The notes: generated by a model not told the origin, from the letters alone. Shown: positions 1-8,060, counted from the first letter of the stretch. The stretch is 14,701 nucleotides of DNA from SIAJ01 sp035258765 (GCA_035258765.1 DATFWZ010000195.1:1-14701); one strand, 5' to 3'. Program-made: numbers and translations.

Positions 1-1038
1 GGACTCCAGCCCCCGGTCGGCCGCGATCGCCGGCAACCCCTCGGCCGTGGACAGGCGCGTGCTGGGCCGCGGAGGCTCTTCTTCGCGGATGACCCGCAGA
101 ACCTCGAGGAGGGCTGCCTGTTTCAGCCGGTTCTTGTCGAGGGGCGTCGTACCGGTCAGCAGCTCATAGAGCAGGACTCCGAGCGAGTAGATGTCGCTCC
201 GCGTGTCCACGTCATGCTGGCTGGGTTCGGCCTGCTCGGGGCTCATGTACTCCAGTGTGCCGACGACCGCGCCAATACCCGTGGACACGGTCCGTTCGGT
301 CAGCCGCGGGCCGGTCGCCTTGGCCACCCCGAAGTCGATCACCTTGGGCACGGGCTTGCCGTCGTAGGTCGAAACCAGCACGTTGGACGGCTTCAGGTCG
401 CGGTGAATCACGCCCTTCTGGTGCGCGTGCTGCACCGCCTGACAGACGGGGACGAACAGCTCCAGGCGCTCCCGCGGAGTCAGTCGATGGCCGTCACAAT
501 AGGAGGTGATCGGCAGCCCGCGGACCAGCTCCATGACGAAGTACGGCCGGCCCACGCCGACGGACGGACGGCCGTCGGCGTCCAGTGTTCCGGCATCCAA
601 GACCTTGGCGATGTTGGGGTGGTCCATCAGGGCGAGGGCCTGCCGCTCGGCCTCGAACCGCGCGATCACCTGGGCCGAGTCCATCCCCGGCTTGAGCAAC
701 TTCAAGGCCACGGTGCGGCGGACCGGGCGCTCCTGCTCAGCGGCGAAGACGATACCGAAGCCACCTTCGCCGATCTGCTCGACGATTCGGTACGGGCCGA
801 TGACGGCCCCGGGACTCTCCCTGACAAGTGTTACATTTCCGATTAGTGTTGGCCCGTCCGCCGGGGTCTGCAGGAAGCTCAGCTCCTGATCGTGGACGCG
901 CAGCAGCGCCTCGACCCGGGCTCGCAGGTCCGCGTTCCCGCCGCAGCAGTCGTCCAGGTACTGCCGGCGCCCGTCGGCCGTCTCGATCCGGCGGGCGGCG
1001 TGGAAGATGGCCTCTTCCTCGAGTATCGGGATTGCCAT
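1..1038 (-). CDS. Serine/threonine protein kinase, N-terminal part (runs off left edge)
   Basis: This is a Hanks-type protein kinase that should phosphorylate Ser/Thr on unknown partners. The visible 346 residues start at ATG 1038 and stay open to base 1. After an N-terminal region of about 80 residues resembling the leader of planctomycete kinases (YLDDCCGGNADLRARVEALL), the catalytic domain shows the glycine loop GEGGFG (90-95), the ATP lysine in VALKLL (K113), IHRDLKPSN (D214), IDFGVAK (D235) and YMSPEQA (E268). All key catalytic residues are intact, so it should be active. The rest of the C-lobe and any sensor, TM or WD40/TPR tail lie outside the window. No clear Shine-Dalgarno precedes the ATG. 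The gene sits 98 bp downstream of an ECF-like sigma factor on the same strand with no obvious promoter between them, suggesting co-transcription. Family assignment is secure; the partner and signal are unknown. Confidence 0.95.
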   Translation of the reverse strand, partial: MAIPILEEEAIFHAARRIETADGRRQYLDDCCGGNADLRARVEALLRVHDQELSFLQTPADGPTLIGNVTLVRESPGAVIGPYRIVEQIGEGGFGIVFAAEQERPVRRTVALKLLKPGMDSAQVIARFEAERQALALMDHPNIAKVLDAGTLDADGRPSVGVGRPYFVMELVRGLPITSYCDGHRLTPRERLELFVPVCQAVQHAHQKGVIHRDLKPSNVLVSTYDGKPVPKVIDFGVAKATGPRLTERTVSTGIGAVVGTLEYMSPEQAEPSQHDVDTRSDIYSLGVLLYELLTGTTPLDKNRLKQAALLEVLRVIREEEPPRPSTRLSTAEGLPAIAADRGLES

Positions 1039-1117
1039 GGACGCACCGCGGTTTGGAGGGACCTGTGTCCGCCCCCGAGGGCAGTGCGAAAACCAGGGGC
1101 GGATTCCCCAAGAGATT

Positions 1118-1131
1118 CCGGATTTTTCCGG
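1118..1131. other. Short dyad just downstream of the sigma factor stop
   Basis: CCGGATTTTTCCGG has 5-bp arms (CCGGA/TCCGG) around a TTTT centre, starting six bases past the sigma factor stop codon, in the gap before the kinase. It could be a weak attenuator, but it is too short to argue for termination and may be chance. Confidence 0.2.
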
Positions 1132-1136
1132 GGTGG

Positions 1137-1706
1137 TCAGGACTGCCGGCCGCCCTCAATTTCGAGGCGGAGCCAGCACCGGGCGTAGGCCCAGTCGTTG
1201 TCAGCCGTGGAGGCGGAAATGCCCAGCGCCCGGGCGGCCTCCGCGGTGGTCAGCCCGGCGAAGAACCGCAGCTTGACCAGCTCGGCCTTGCGCCGGTCCC
1301 GCCGCTCGAGCTCGTTCAGGGCGTCGTCGAGGGCAAGAAAATCGAGGTCCGGCCCGGGCATGGTCGGCTCGACCTCATCGAGGCTGACGCGCCGGCGGTC
1401 GCCTCCCGCTTTCTGGCTCCGCTTGTGGCGGGCGCGCTCGACCAGTATTCGGCGCATGGCCTCGGCGGCAGCCGCAAAAAAGTGCCCCCGGCTGTTCCAG
1501 TGGGTTTCACTCCCGCCGTCCTCGACCAGGCGCAGGTAGGCCTCGTGGACGAGCGCCGTGGCCTGCAAGGTCTGCCCGGGCCTCTCGTGCTCCAGCCGGC
1601 CGGCGGCCAGCCTGCGTAGCTCACCGTACACGAGCGGCAAGAGCTGCTCGGCGGCGTCCGGGTCGCCCTGCTCGATGGCATTCAGGATTTGCGTGACTTC
1701 GGCCAT
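1137..1706 (-). CDS. ECF-like RNA polymerase sigma-70 family factor (Rhodopirellula/planctomycete type)
   Basis: This is a 189-residue sigma factor of the ECF-like subfamily (Pfam Sigma70_ECF, the Rhodopirellula type) that directs RNA polymerase to a specific promoter set. Region 2 covers roughly residues 15-95, including ETHWNSRGHFFAAAAEAMRRIL, which is strongly typical of the family. Region 4 covers about 130-182, with the helix-turn-helix around LTTAEAARALGISASTAD. I chose ATG 1706 because family members usually begin M-x-(x)-VTxIL-xxIEQGDPxAAEQLLPLVY; the frame stays open upstream to 1823, but those 39 residues look like non-coding sequence. No anti-sigma gene is adjacent. The co-directional downstream gene is a Ser/Thr kinase, a known planctomycete arrangement that suggests phospho-control instead of an anti-sigma factor (inference). 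A stem-loop abuts the start codon. Confidence 0.93.
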   Translation of the reverse strand: MAEVTQILNAIEQGDPDAAEQLLPLVYGELRRLAAGRLEHERPGQTLQATALVHEAYLRLVEDGGSETHWNSRGHFFAAAAEAMRRILVERARHKRSQKAGGDRRRVSLDEVEPTMPGPDLDFLALDDALNELERRDRRKAELVKLRFFAGLTTAEAARALGISASTADNDWAYARCWLRLEIEGGRQS

Positions 1707-1724
1707 GGACCCAGTCTCTGGGCC
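1707..1724 (-). promoter_or_regulatory. Stem-loop abutting the sigma factor start codon
   Basis: On the minus strand GGCCCAGAGACTGGGTCC lies directly before the ATG. The arms CCCAG/CTGGG pair perfectly around AGA and extend to GGCCCAG/CTGGG(T)CC with one bulged base. A hairpin here would cover the normal ribosome-binding region and no Shine-Dalgarno is visible, so it may limit translation or act as a DNA dyad. A possible promoter upstream (TTGACT at 1742-1737, 18-bp spacer, weak GAGACT at 1718-1713) would make the mRNA nearly leaderless, in which case the dyad could be an operator. Confidence 0.3.
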
Positions 1725-2000
1725 GACAATTTGTGCAGTCAATCGGCGCGCACGCGTCGGGCGGGTCGCCGCGTTCGGGCCATCGCACCCACAACTCCGG
1801 AGCCGGCCCGCCGTTGGCGCCAACCCGCCTAACGGATCTGAATGTGTGAACCTACAATCGCGGCGCGAACGTGAGCGGCCCGGCGCCCGTGTACATTATG
1901 CCTTTCGCAAGAGTCTGGCGCGTGGACGAACCTGCGAGACACGCCCCTCCTTCGGTAGATTGGTGAGTGGATCCCTCAAACACTCTCACCCCGCCGACCC
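1725..2000. other. Intergenic region between divergent sigma factor and permease genes
   Basis: These 276 bases separate the divergent sigma factor and FtsX-like permease genes and should hold both promoters. A TTGACT hexamer at 1742-1737 faces the sigma factor. On the permease side I see only isolated TA-rich hexamers (TACATT at 1892-1897, TAGATT at 1956-1961) without convincing -35 partners. No credible small ORF or RNA gene was recognised. Confidence 0.4.
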
Positions 2001-3575
2001 GTGCGAACTCTCGACCTGGTGCTTGCCGGCCTGTCGTCCCTGCGGCGACAAAAGCTCCGCACCACGCTGACCATCCTCGGCGTCACCATTGGCATCGCCA
2101 CGTTGGTGGCCAGCGTGTCCGTCGGCCTGGGCGTCCGCCGGATCATCGAGGACGGCTTCAAGAAGCAGCACCGGCTCCGGGAGATCACCGTCTACGCCGG
2201 GTACGACCGGACCTCCGACGAGTTCGCGGGCATCCCGTCCGACGAGCTGCGGGTTGAGGGGGACATGTCCGAGGCCCGGCGCGACCGCCTCCGCCGTCGG
2301 CTGGCCCGCGAGTGGCGGATGCGTCACACGCCCCCGGCCCCGAAGCCGCTCACCCCGGCCCGGCTCCGGGAGTTCGCCGCGTGGGAGCACGTCATCGACG
2401 TCGAGCCCAACCTGATCGAGAGCGCCCGGCTCGTGTTCCGCGGCCGCGTCCTCAACGGCGACTGCACCGGGTTCACCGGCGACCCCGACCGGGTGGCCAA
2501 GGTGGTCGAATTCGGTCGCCTGCCGGCCGCGGGGACCGACGAGGTCTTGGTCCATGAGTTCGTCCTGTACGAGTGGGGCGTCCGGTCCGACGACGAAGTA
2601 CGGGCCTGCCTGGGCCAGACCCTCCGGGTCGAGTTCACCAGCGGCCAGACCCGCCGGCCGGAGGCCCTGCTGTCGCTCTTCGACGCCGACGCGAGCAAGT
2701 TGACCGAGCAGGAGCTTCTGGCCACGGCCCGCGCCCGCGAACTGCTTCCCAAGGCGATCGAGGGGCTCGACTTACCCGCCGCCGACAAGGCGGCCGTCCT
2801 GGCCGCAATCGGTCGGAAGGTCAGGAAGGACCCGAAGGAGAAAGAGCACCCGACTGTCGCCGGGGAGTTCCGGATCGTCGGCGTGTTGCGCGCGGCCAAC
2901 AAGGGAGACGGGGACGCGAACGACTTGCTCGGCGACTGGCTCGAGGGCGAGGTGGTGCTGCCGCAGAAGCGGGCCGAGGAGTTCTTCGCGCGGCTCCCGG
3001 TCCGCGGCGAGCGCGGGTTCAACCGAGTTACCCTGACCGTAGACTCGGACGAACACCTGAAGCCGGTGTGCGATCAGCTCAAGGCGGAGGGGTTTCACTA
3101 CTTCGCCGTCGGACTGTTCCTGCAGACGGCCCGCAAGAACGCCCTGCTCATCGGGTTCACCATGGACTTCGTGGCGCTAATCGCCCTCGCCGTGGCCTGC
3201 CTCGGGATCATGAACACGCTCTTCACCGCGGTCCTGGAGCGGGTGAAGGAGATCGGGGTCATGAAGGCGGTTGGTGCCAAGGACCGGCACATCCTCGCGA
3301 TGTTCCTCGTCGAGGGCGGATTGATCGGGCTGGTCGGCGGCTGGCTGGGCGTCCTGGCCGGATGGATGGTGTCATTCCCGGGGGACAGTTACGCCCTGCG
3401 CCTGATTAAGGAGCAGGAGCCGAACATGCCACAGCCGGAGACGGTGTTTCGCTACCCACTTTGGTTGGTCCTGGGCGCGCCGCTGTTCGCCGTGCTGGTG
3501 ACGACGCTCGCCGGGCTGCTGCCGGCACGCCGGGCGGCCCGGGTTGAGCCGGTGGTCGCACTTCGGGCGGAGTAA
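2001..3575 (+). CDS. MacB/FtsX-family ABC transporter permease
   Basis: This is a 524-residue inner-membrane permease of the FtsX/MacB type, which couples ATP hydrolysis by a partner ATPase to mechanical work in the periplasm (lipoprotein, peptide or drug handling, or hydrolase activation). It has one N-terminal TM segment (about 22-44), a large extracytoplasmic MacB_PCD-like domain (about 45-378), then three TM segments (about 381-408, 432-457, 487-508). The hallmark coupling segment LERVKEIGVMKAVGAKDRHI lies at 412-431, and the C-terminus LLPARRAARVEPVVALRAE is classic for the family. The start is GTG 2001: the frame is closed by TAG at 1956, and no earlier ATG, GTG or TTG occurs. No Shine-Dalgarno is visible. 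No ATP-binding subunit or adaptor gene lies in the window, so the ATPase must be encoded elsewhere. The substrate is unknown. Confidence 0.92.
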   Translation: MRTLDLVLAGLSSLRRQKLRTTLTILGVTIGIATLVASVSVGLGVRRIIEDGFKKQHRLREITVYAGYDRTSDEFAGIPSDELRVEGDMSEARRDRLRRRLAREWRMRHTPPAPKPLTPARLREFAAWEHVIDVEPNLIESARLVFRGRVLNGDCTGFTGDPDRVAKVVEFGRLPAAGTDEVLVHEFVLYEWGVRSDDEVRACLGQTLRVEFTSGQTRRPEALLSLFDADASKLTEQELLATARARELLPKAIEGLDLPAADKAAVLAAIGRKVRKDPKEKEHPTVAGEFRIVGVLRAANKGDGDANDLLGDWLEGEVVLPQKRAEEFFARLPVRGERGFNRVTLTVDSDEHLKPVCDQLKAEGFHYFAVGLFLQTARKNALLIGFTMDFVALIALAVACLGIMNTLFTAVLERVKEIGVMKAVGAKDRHILAMFLVEGGLIGLVGGWLGVLAGWMVSFPGDSYALRLIKEQEPNMPQPETVFRYPLWLVLGAPLFAVLVTTLAGLLPARRAARVEPVVALRAE

Positions 3576-3580
3576 CTTTG

Positions 3581-3605
3581 CCGGTTGTGAGTCTAGGCAA
3601 CCTGG
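3581..3605 (+). terminator. Possible terminator hairpin after the permease gene
   Basis: CCGGTTG (3581-3587) can pair with CAACC-T-GG (3598-3605) with one bulged T around a 10-nt loop, starting five bases after the permease stop. An alternative pairing is TTGCC (3578-3582) with GGCAA (3596-3600). There is no U-tract, so the call is weak. Confidence 0.3.
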
Positions 3606-3794
3606 GAAACACGTCGGCGTTGTGCGAGTGCGTCAAATCCGAAACATCCCGAGTCCAGGTAAGAGGGGTCATATCGGGAGAACGCGGGAGACGATGTCTG
3701 ACCGCGAGGACGGATACCAACCGCGTTCACGGACCCGCGCGCCCGCCGCCCCACCCGGCCGGCGGCCAGGTCCCGGATGTGTGAAAGGATGCGC

Positions 3795-5360
3795 ATGAAC
3801 CGGCGAAACTTGTTGGCGACCGCCACTTGCTGTTTGGCCGTCGCCGGGGCCGCGCCAGCGCAGACCGAAGCCCCGAAGGCCGCCACCCTCGGCAAGCCGC
3901 AGGCTGAAACGCCAGGCTACGTCGCCCGCGGCGCGGCCCCCAACCCGGGCTACCCGGCCGGCGTTCACGGCATGCCGGTCTATCCGCGGTACGTCCCGCG
4001 CGAGTACGTCACCCCGACGCCGCCCACTTACGGCAACGCCGGCAGTGCCAAGTTCGCGGCCGACCAGGAACTCGCGCAGACCGACAAGGACAAGGAGCAG
4101 GAGAAGAAAGACGCCACTCCCGCCGTCCCGATGCCGATGCCCCCGGGACCGGGGTCCGGCACCCTTCCGCCGACGGCGATGCCGCCAAATTCGTCGGCCA
4201 CGGACGCGGGCACCGTGGTGAGCAGCCCGCTCGTCGCGACGCCGTTCATCGACGGGCAGATGGCGGGGTACGGGTTCACGGGCGCCAACATGCCCACCGT
4301 CTGGGTCGCCCCGGAGTTCCTCTACTGGAAGTCCAAGGGCGCCGCGCTTCCGCAGGTTGTCACGACCGCCCCGGCCGGGTCCCCAGGCACCCTGGGCGAC
4401 AGGGCCACCACGCTGGCGTTCGGCGGCCGTGACATCCTGGACCGCGAGCAATCCGGCTGGCGCATTCGGGCCGGCTGGTGGTTCGACCACGCGTCAGGCA
4501 TCGACGTCGCCTTCTTCTGCCTGGGCCGCAACAACGAAAACTTTGACACTGCGTCCGGCGGCAACCCGGGCATCTTCCTGCCGTTCCGCGACACCGTCGG
4601 AAACGTCGAGAACACGCGCATCGTGGCCTTCAACCCGGGCACCGGCCCCATCGTGTCCGGCCGCGTCTCGGTCACAAACACCTCCGACCTGATGGGCGGC
4701 GAAATCAACTACCGCACCGGGTTCATGAGCGGCTACGGCTTCCGGTGCGACTGGCTGGTCGGGTACCGGTTTGTCAAATTGCGCGACGTGACCACCATCG
4801 AAACGAGCTCGACCGCCCTGCCGCTGGCGACCGGCGTCGCCCCGGGCACGCGGATCGGGACGTTCGACCGGTTTGAGGCCGACAACCGGTTCCACGGCGC
4901 TCAAGTCGGCGCCGTCGGCGAGTGGGAGATCGGCTGCGTGACGTTTGGCTTCCGGGCGACCGTGGCTGCCGGCGTGAATTGCGAGAAGGTGAAAATCGAC
5001 GGGTCGAGCGGCTCGGTCGCCCCGGGCGGGGCTCGCGTGACGGGCGTCGGCGGGCTGTTCGCCCAGCCATCCAACATCGGCGAGTTCAACGACACCCGGT
5101 TCTCCATCCTCCCCGAGGTCGGGGTGACGATCGGGTACCAGGTGACCAACAACCTGCGCGTCTTCGGCGGGTACAACCTGCTCTACTGGACCGACGTGGT
5201 CCGGGCCGCGGAGCAGATCGACCGGACGGTGACCTCGACCCAAATCGTGGACCCGGTGACCGGAGTGCGGACTGCGGTCGGGGGCCGGCCGTCATTCACA
5301 CGGAATGAGACTGACTTCTGGTCCCACGGCTGGACCGCCGGGCTGGAATGGCGGTGGTGA
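3795..5360 (+). CDS. BBP7 (DUF1551) family outer-membrane beta-barrel protein
   Basis: This 521-residue secreted protein belongs to the BBP7/DUF1551 family, predicted outer-membrane barrels expanded in planctomycetes; its ligand or transport role is unknown. An N-terminal signal peptide (MNRRNLLATATCCLAVAGAAPA, split about residue 22) is followed by a Pro/Gly-rich and charged low-complexity linker (about 23-165, including DKDKEQEKKD and a Pro-Met-rich run). The barrel domain then runs from about 168 (VWVAPEFLYWKSKGAALP) to the end, with the conserved GWRIRAGWWFDHASGIDVAF and GYRFVKLRDVT stretches. The C-terminus GLEWRW ends in an aromatic residue, as barrel proteins recognised by the BAM complex do. 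I chose ATG 3795 because AAAGGA (3784-3789) is spaced five bases upstream and the signal peptide then begins with MNRR; in-frame ATGs at 3777 and 3789 are alternatives. The gene is convergent with the beta-helix gene. Confidence 0.9.
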   Translation: MNRRNLLATATCCLAVAGAAPAQTEAPKAATLGKPQAETPGYVARGAAPNPGYPAGVHGMPVYPRYVPREYVTPTPPTYGNAGSAKFAADQELAQTDKDKEQEKKDATPAVPMPMPPGPGSGTLPPTAMPPNSSATDAGTVVSSPLVATPFIDGQMAGYGFTGANMPTVWVAPEFLYWKSKGAALPQVVTTAPAGSPGTLGDRATTLAFGGRDILDREQSGWRIRAGWWFDHASGIDVAFFCLGRNNENFDTASGGNPGIFLPFRDTVGNVENTRIVAFNPGTGPIVSGRVSVTNTSDLMGGEINYRTGFMSGYGFRCDWLVGYRFVKLRDVTTIETSSTALPLATGVAPGTRIGTFDRFEADNRFHGAQVGAVGEWEIGCVTFGFRATVAAGVNCEKVKIDGSSGSVAPGGARVTGVGGLFAQPSNIGEFNDTRFSILPEVGVTIGYQVTNNLRVFGGYNLLYWTDVVRAAEQIDRTVTSTQIVDPVTGVRTAVGGRPSFTRNETDFWSHGWTAGLEWRW

Positions 5361-5369
5361 GAAGCACAT

Positions 5370-5425
5370 CTCCCGGCTGACGCGGGACTTCGCCGGGCCT
5401 AGCGAGTCCTGCCGTCAGCCCGGAG
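5370..5425. terminator. Long imperfect hairpin between convergent genes (bidirectional terminator candidate)
   Basis: CTCCCGGCTGACG (5370-5382) is complementary to CGTCAGCCCGGAG (5413-5425) over 13 bp with one mismatch. The inner GGACTTCGC (5385-5393) pairs with GCGAGTCC (5402-5409) with one bulge, leaving a loop of about 8 nt. It begins 10 bases past the BBP7 stop and its right arm contains the beta-helix stop codon, so it could end both transcripts. No U-tract follows on either strand, as is common in very GC-rich genomes; the pairing is far stronger than expected by chance. Confidence 0.6.
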
Positions 5426-8060
5426 TCTTGTCCTGGCACAGTGAGAACGCCGACGTGTTGCCCGCGGCGTCGGTGACGGTCAGGCATAGGAACCCGTACG
5501 CGGGCGGCACGCCGCGATTGAACGTGACGGTAAACCTTCCGGCGCCGTCAGTCGGCACCCCGTCCGCCTTGCCGAGGTATGCCGTCCCTTCGCCGGCCCC
5601 GCTCCCGTCCGCGGCCGCGTTCCCGAACAGCTCCAGCCAGACGATCTGATTCGGCAGCCCCGGTACCGTCCCGGTTACGGTGATCGACCCGGGACCCGTC
5701 GTGATCGGGTCAAGGCTCGGGGGGGCCTGATTGTTGTTCGCCCCGTTGATCAGGTGAATACCGAGTCCGCCGTTCGTAAAGATGCGGTTGGCCGAAATCG
5801 TATTGCCGATGCCGTCGTCCAGCAGCACCCCGTCGCCGGTATTGAAGGCGATCACGTTCGGCCCGGCCGTCCCGCCGACCAGGCTGCCGGTCGCGTTCAC
5901 CAGCGCGATGCCGTTCCCGTGATTGGCCAATGCGACCTTCGTCGTACGATCCGTACCGATCGAATTACGCCGGGCGAGGAGACTCGCCCCGGTGACGCGG
6001 ATCCCGTCGCCCTGATTCCCCGAGATCAGATTGCCACTGCCCGCGCGATCTCCGCCGACGGCGGTTTTCGTGCTATTGCTCCCCTCGATCAGGACGCCGG
6101 TCGCGTTGCCGAGGGCAGCGAGGCCGGTGCGGTCGGTGCCGATGTAGTTGCCGAGGATCGAGTTGACCCCCGCGGCGTTCACGACGTGGACGCCAGCCCC
6201 GGCGTTGGCTGCGACAATGTTCCGGCGGCCGGCGAACCGGTCGCCGACGTAGTTGTTGCCCGCGTTGTCGATCTGAACCCCGTCACCGGTGTTCGCGAGC
6301 GCCGTCGCGCCGGTGACGTCCGTGCCGATGTAATTGCCGAACACCAGGTTCCCCTGGAATTGTCCGCCGGTCGTGGCGGATAGGGACACGCCGTCGCCGG
6401 TATTGCCCGAGATGACATTCCGGGCGCCGGCCACGCCGCCGCCGATCGTGTTGCCGTTTGCATCGAGGACCGCGACGCCGCCACCCTGATTCGGGAGCGC
6501 CGCGGCGCCGGTGGCGTCCGTGCCGATGAAGTTGCCGGCGATGACGTTCTTCGTCGTCCCGGCCCCGGTGAGCCGCACGCCCGGACCGGTGTTGCCGGAA
6601 ATCAGGTTGCGAACGGCCGCGAGGCTGCCTCCGACCGTGTTCCCGGTCGCGGTCCCGTCGATCAACACGCCGACCGCGTTCGGCCGGGCAGCCGTGCCCG
6701 CGGCGTCGGTCCCGATGAAGTTGCCCAGCACTTTGTTGATGGTGGCGGCGACGTCGGTGATTCGTACGCCGGCCGCGGCGTTCCCGCCGATCAGGTTCCG
6801 GGCCGCCGGAGTCGATCCGCCGACGCGAGTATTCGTCGCCCCGAAGGCGATGCGCACGCCCCCGCCTTGATTGCCCGCCGCCGCTCCCGACGCGTCCAGG
6901 CCGATCGAGTTGCCGGCGATCACGTTCCCGTTCGCCGCGGCGACAAAGACCGCGGCCATCTTCTCAATGAGCACCCCGGCCGCACCGTTGCCGGCGATCA
7001 CGTTGCCGGCGCCCGCGGCCGTGCCGCCGATCGCGTTCCCGTTCCCGCCCCACACGAACACTCCATTTTCGCCGTTCGCCCGGACGGTCGTCCCGGTGGC
7101 GTCCACGCCGATGTAGTTCCCCCGGACCTTGTTGAAGCTGGAGCGCTCGATTCGCACCCCGTCGTGCGTGTTGCCAGCGATCACGTTCCGGTCGGTGGAC
7201 AGCGTGCCGCCGATCACATTGCTGCGCGCCAGATTGCCGACGTACACGCCGCGCCGGTTGGCCAGCACCGTTGAACCGTTCGCAGCCACGCCGATCTTGT
7301 TGCCGACGAGCTTGTTGCCGATCGCGGTCGGGCCGTCGATGGCCACCCCGTCGCCAGAGTTGCCCGCGATGACGTTGTTCCGGACCACCGATGCGGGCCC
7401 GAAGAGCTGGACGCCCGCCCCGCCGTTGCCCAGGTCGATCGCGCCGGTCTTGTCGGTACCGATGAGGTTGTTCTCGATCACGACGCCGAATCGATCCGCG
7501 TAGAGCCCGATCCCGCCGTTCCCGGAGATGACGTTGTTCCGCACCAGCCCGCCGCCGGACATCGACAGACCGGTACCGCCGTTGGGCGCCGCGGCCGTCC
7601 CGGCGAGGTTCGTGCCGATGTAGTTGTTCTCGACCGTCCCGCGTCCGATGAGCACCAGCCCGACCCCACCAAACCCCTGCACGACGAGATTCCGGACCGT
7701 GCCTCCGGCTTGCAGCATGAGTCCGCCGGTCACACCGCCGCCGTTGATGACCGTGTTGGGCTGCCCGCCCGCGGTCGTGTTTCCGGTAATGGTCACCCGC
7801 TTCTTGATGACTGGTAGCGTGTCGCCGACGGTGATCGGGCCGGTCACCCCGAAGGTGATCTGCCCGCCGGTCTTATTCACCTCGAGGATGGCCTCGCGCA
7901 ACGACTCGACGCCATCGGGGCCGACGAAGTCATTGGCGGTCGGGTTGGCGTCGTTGGACTCGTTCGCGGTGGTGACGACCGCGGGGACGTCGCGGGCTTC
8001 GAGCGGCTCGAGTCGGAGGCGGGCCGGGCGCCGGGCGGAGGGGCGAGGGCGGGGCAACAT
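5415..8060 (-). CDS. Large extracellular right-handed beta-helix repeat protein (CSLREA-like N-terminus)
   Basis: This 881-residue surface or secreted protein is built on a parallel beta-helix. It opens with a basic leader and the planctomycete motif LRLEPLEARDVPA (residues 15-27), which marks exported proteins in this group. A CSLREA-like segment follows (TTANESNDANPT...GVESLREAI, 30-58). The body (about 124-772) is a helix of repeated rungs rich in N-x-I-x-G-N-x-x-x-G-V and ten copies of the form NYIGTDxTGxxALxN. The last 109 residues form a beta-rich domain (GSITVTGTVPG ... LCLTVTDAAGNTSAF). Beta-helices often bind or cleave polysaccharide, but no catalytic motif is visible, so a structural or adhesin role is equally likely. 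ATG 8060 was chosen over the frame extension to 8333 because the LEPLEARDVPA leader normally starts the protein and AAGG lies 7 bases upstream. No signal peptidase site is obvious. Confidence 0.9.
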   Translation of the reverse strand: MLPRPRPSARRPARLRLEPLEARDVPAVVTTANESNDANPTANDFVGPDGVESLREAILEVNKTGGQITFGVTGPITVGDTLPVIKKRVTITGNTTAGGQPNTVINGGGVTGGLMLQAGGTVRNLVVQGFGGVGLVLIGRGTVENNYIGTNLAGTAAAPNGGTGLSMSGGGLVRNNVISGNGGIGLYADRFGVVIENNLIGTDKTGAIDLGNGGAGVQLFGPASVVRNNVIAGNSGDGVAIDGPTAIGNKLVGNKIGVAANGSTVLANRRGVYVGNLARSNVIGGTLSTDRNVIAGNTHDGVRIERSSFNKVRGNYIGVDATGTTVRANGENGVFVWGGNGNAIGGTAAGAGNVIAGNGAAGVLIEKMAAVFVAAANGNVIAGNSIGLDASGAAAGNQGGGVRIAFGATNTRVGGSTPAARNLIGGNAAAGVRITDVAATINKVLGNFIGTDAAGTAARPNAVGVLIDGTATGNTVGGSLAAVRNLISGNTGPGVRLTGAGTTKNVIAGNFIGTDATGAAALPNQGGGVAVLDANGNTIGGGVAGARNVISGNTGDGVSLSATTGGQFQGNLVFGNYIGTDVTGATALANTGDGVQIDNAGNNYVGDRFAGRRNIVAANAGAGVHVVNAAGVNSILGNYIGTDRTGLAALGNATGVLIEGSNSTKTAVGGDRAGSGNLISGNQGDGIRVTGASLLARRNSIGTDRTTKVALANHGNGIALVNATGSLVGGTAGPNVIAFNTGDGVLLDDGIGNTISANRIFTNGGLGIHLINGANNNQAPPSLDPITTGPGSITVTGTVPGLPNQIVWLELFGNAAADGSGAGEGTAYLGKADGVPTDGAGRFTVTFNRGVPPAYGFLCLTVTDAAGNTSAFSLCQDKTPG
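5745..7691 (-). repeat. Coding repeat array: degenerate beta-helix rungs
   Basis: This segment encodes about 650 residues of degenerate tandem repeats. Ten copies of N-[YLKSF]-I-G-[TVL]-x-x-x-[GT] occur at intervals of roughly 50-80 residues, interleaved with N-x-I-x-G-N-x-x-x-G-V and G-G-x-x-x-x-x-R-N rungs. At the DNA level the copies share phrases such as CCGATGTAGTTG and GTTGCCGGCGAT but are clearly diverged. Recent slippage is therefore not evident, and the array is a protein fold rather than a DNA satellite. Confidence 0.85.

Noticed and set aside
1..900. Plus-strand open frames (for example 214-846) opposite the kinase
   Set aside because: They are antisense shadows of a kinase whose full set of catalytic motifs is on the minus strand.
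1137..1823. Longer sigma factor starting at 1823
   Set aside because: The extra 39 residues do not resemble the family, whose members begin at the MxxVTxIL segment, here M at 1706.
5740..7700. Regularly spaced short DNA repeats that could suggest a CRISPR or satellite array
   Set aside because: The repeats are degenerate, in frame, and spell out beta-helix rungs on the minus strand. Repeat units are not identical and there are no unique spacers of constant length.
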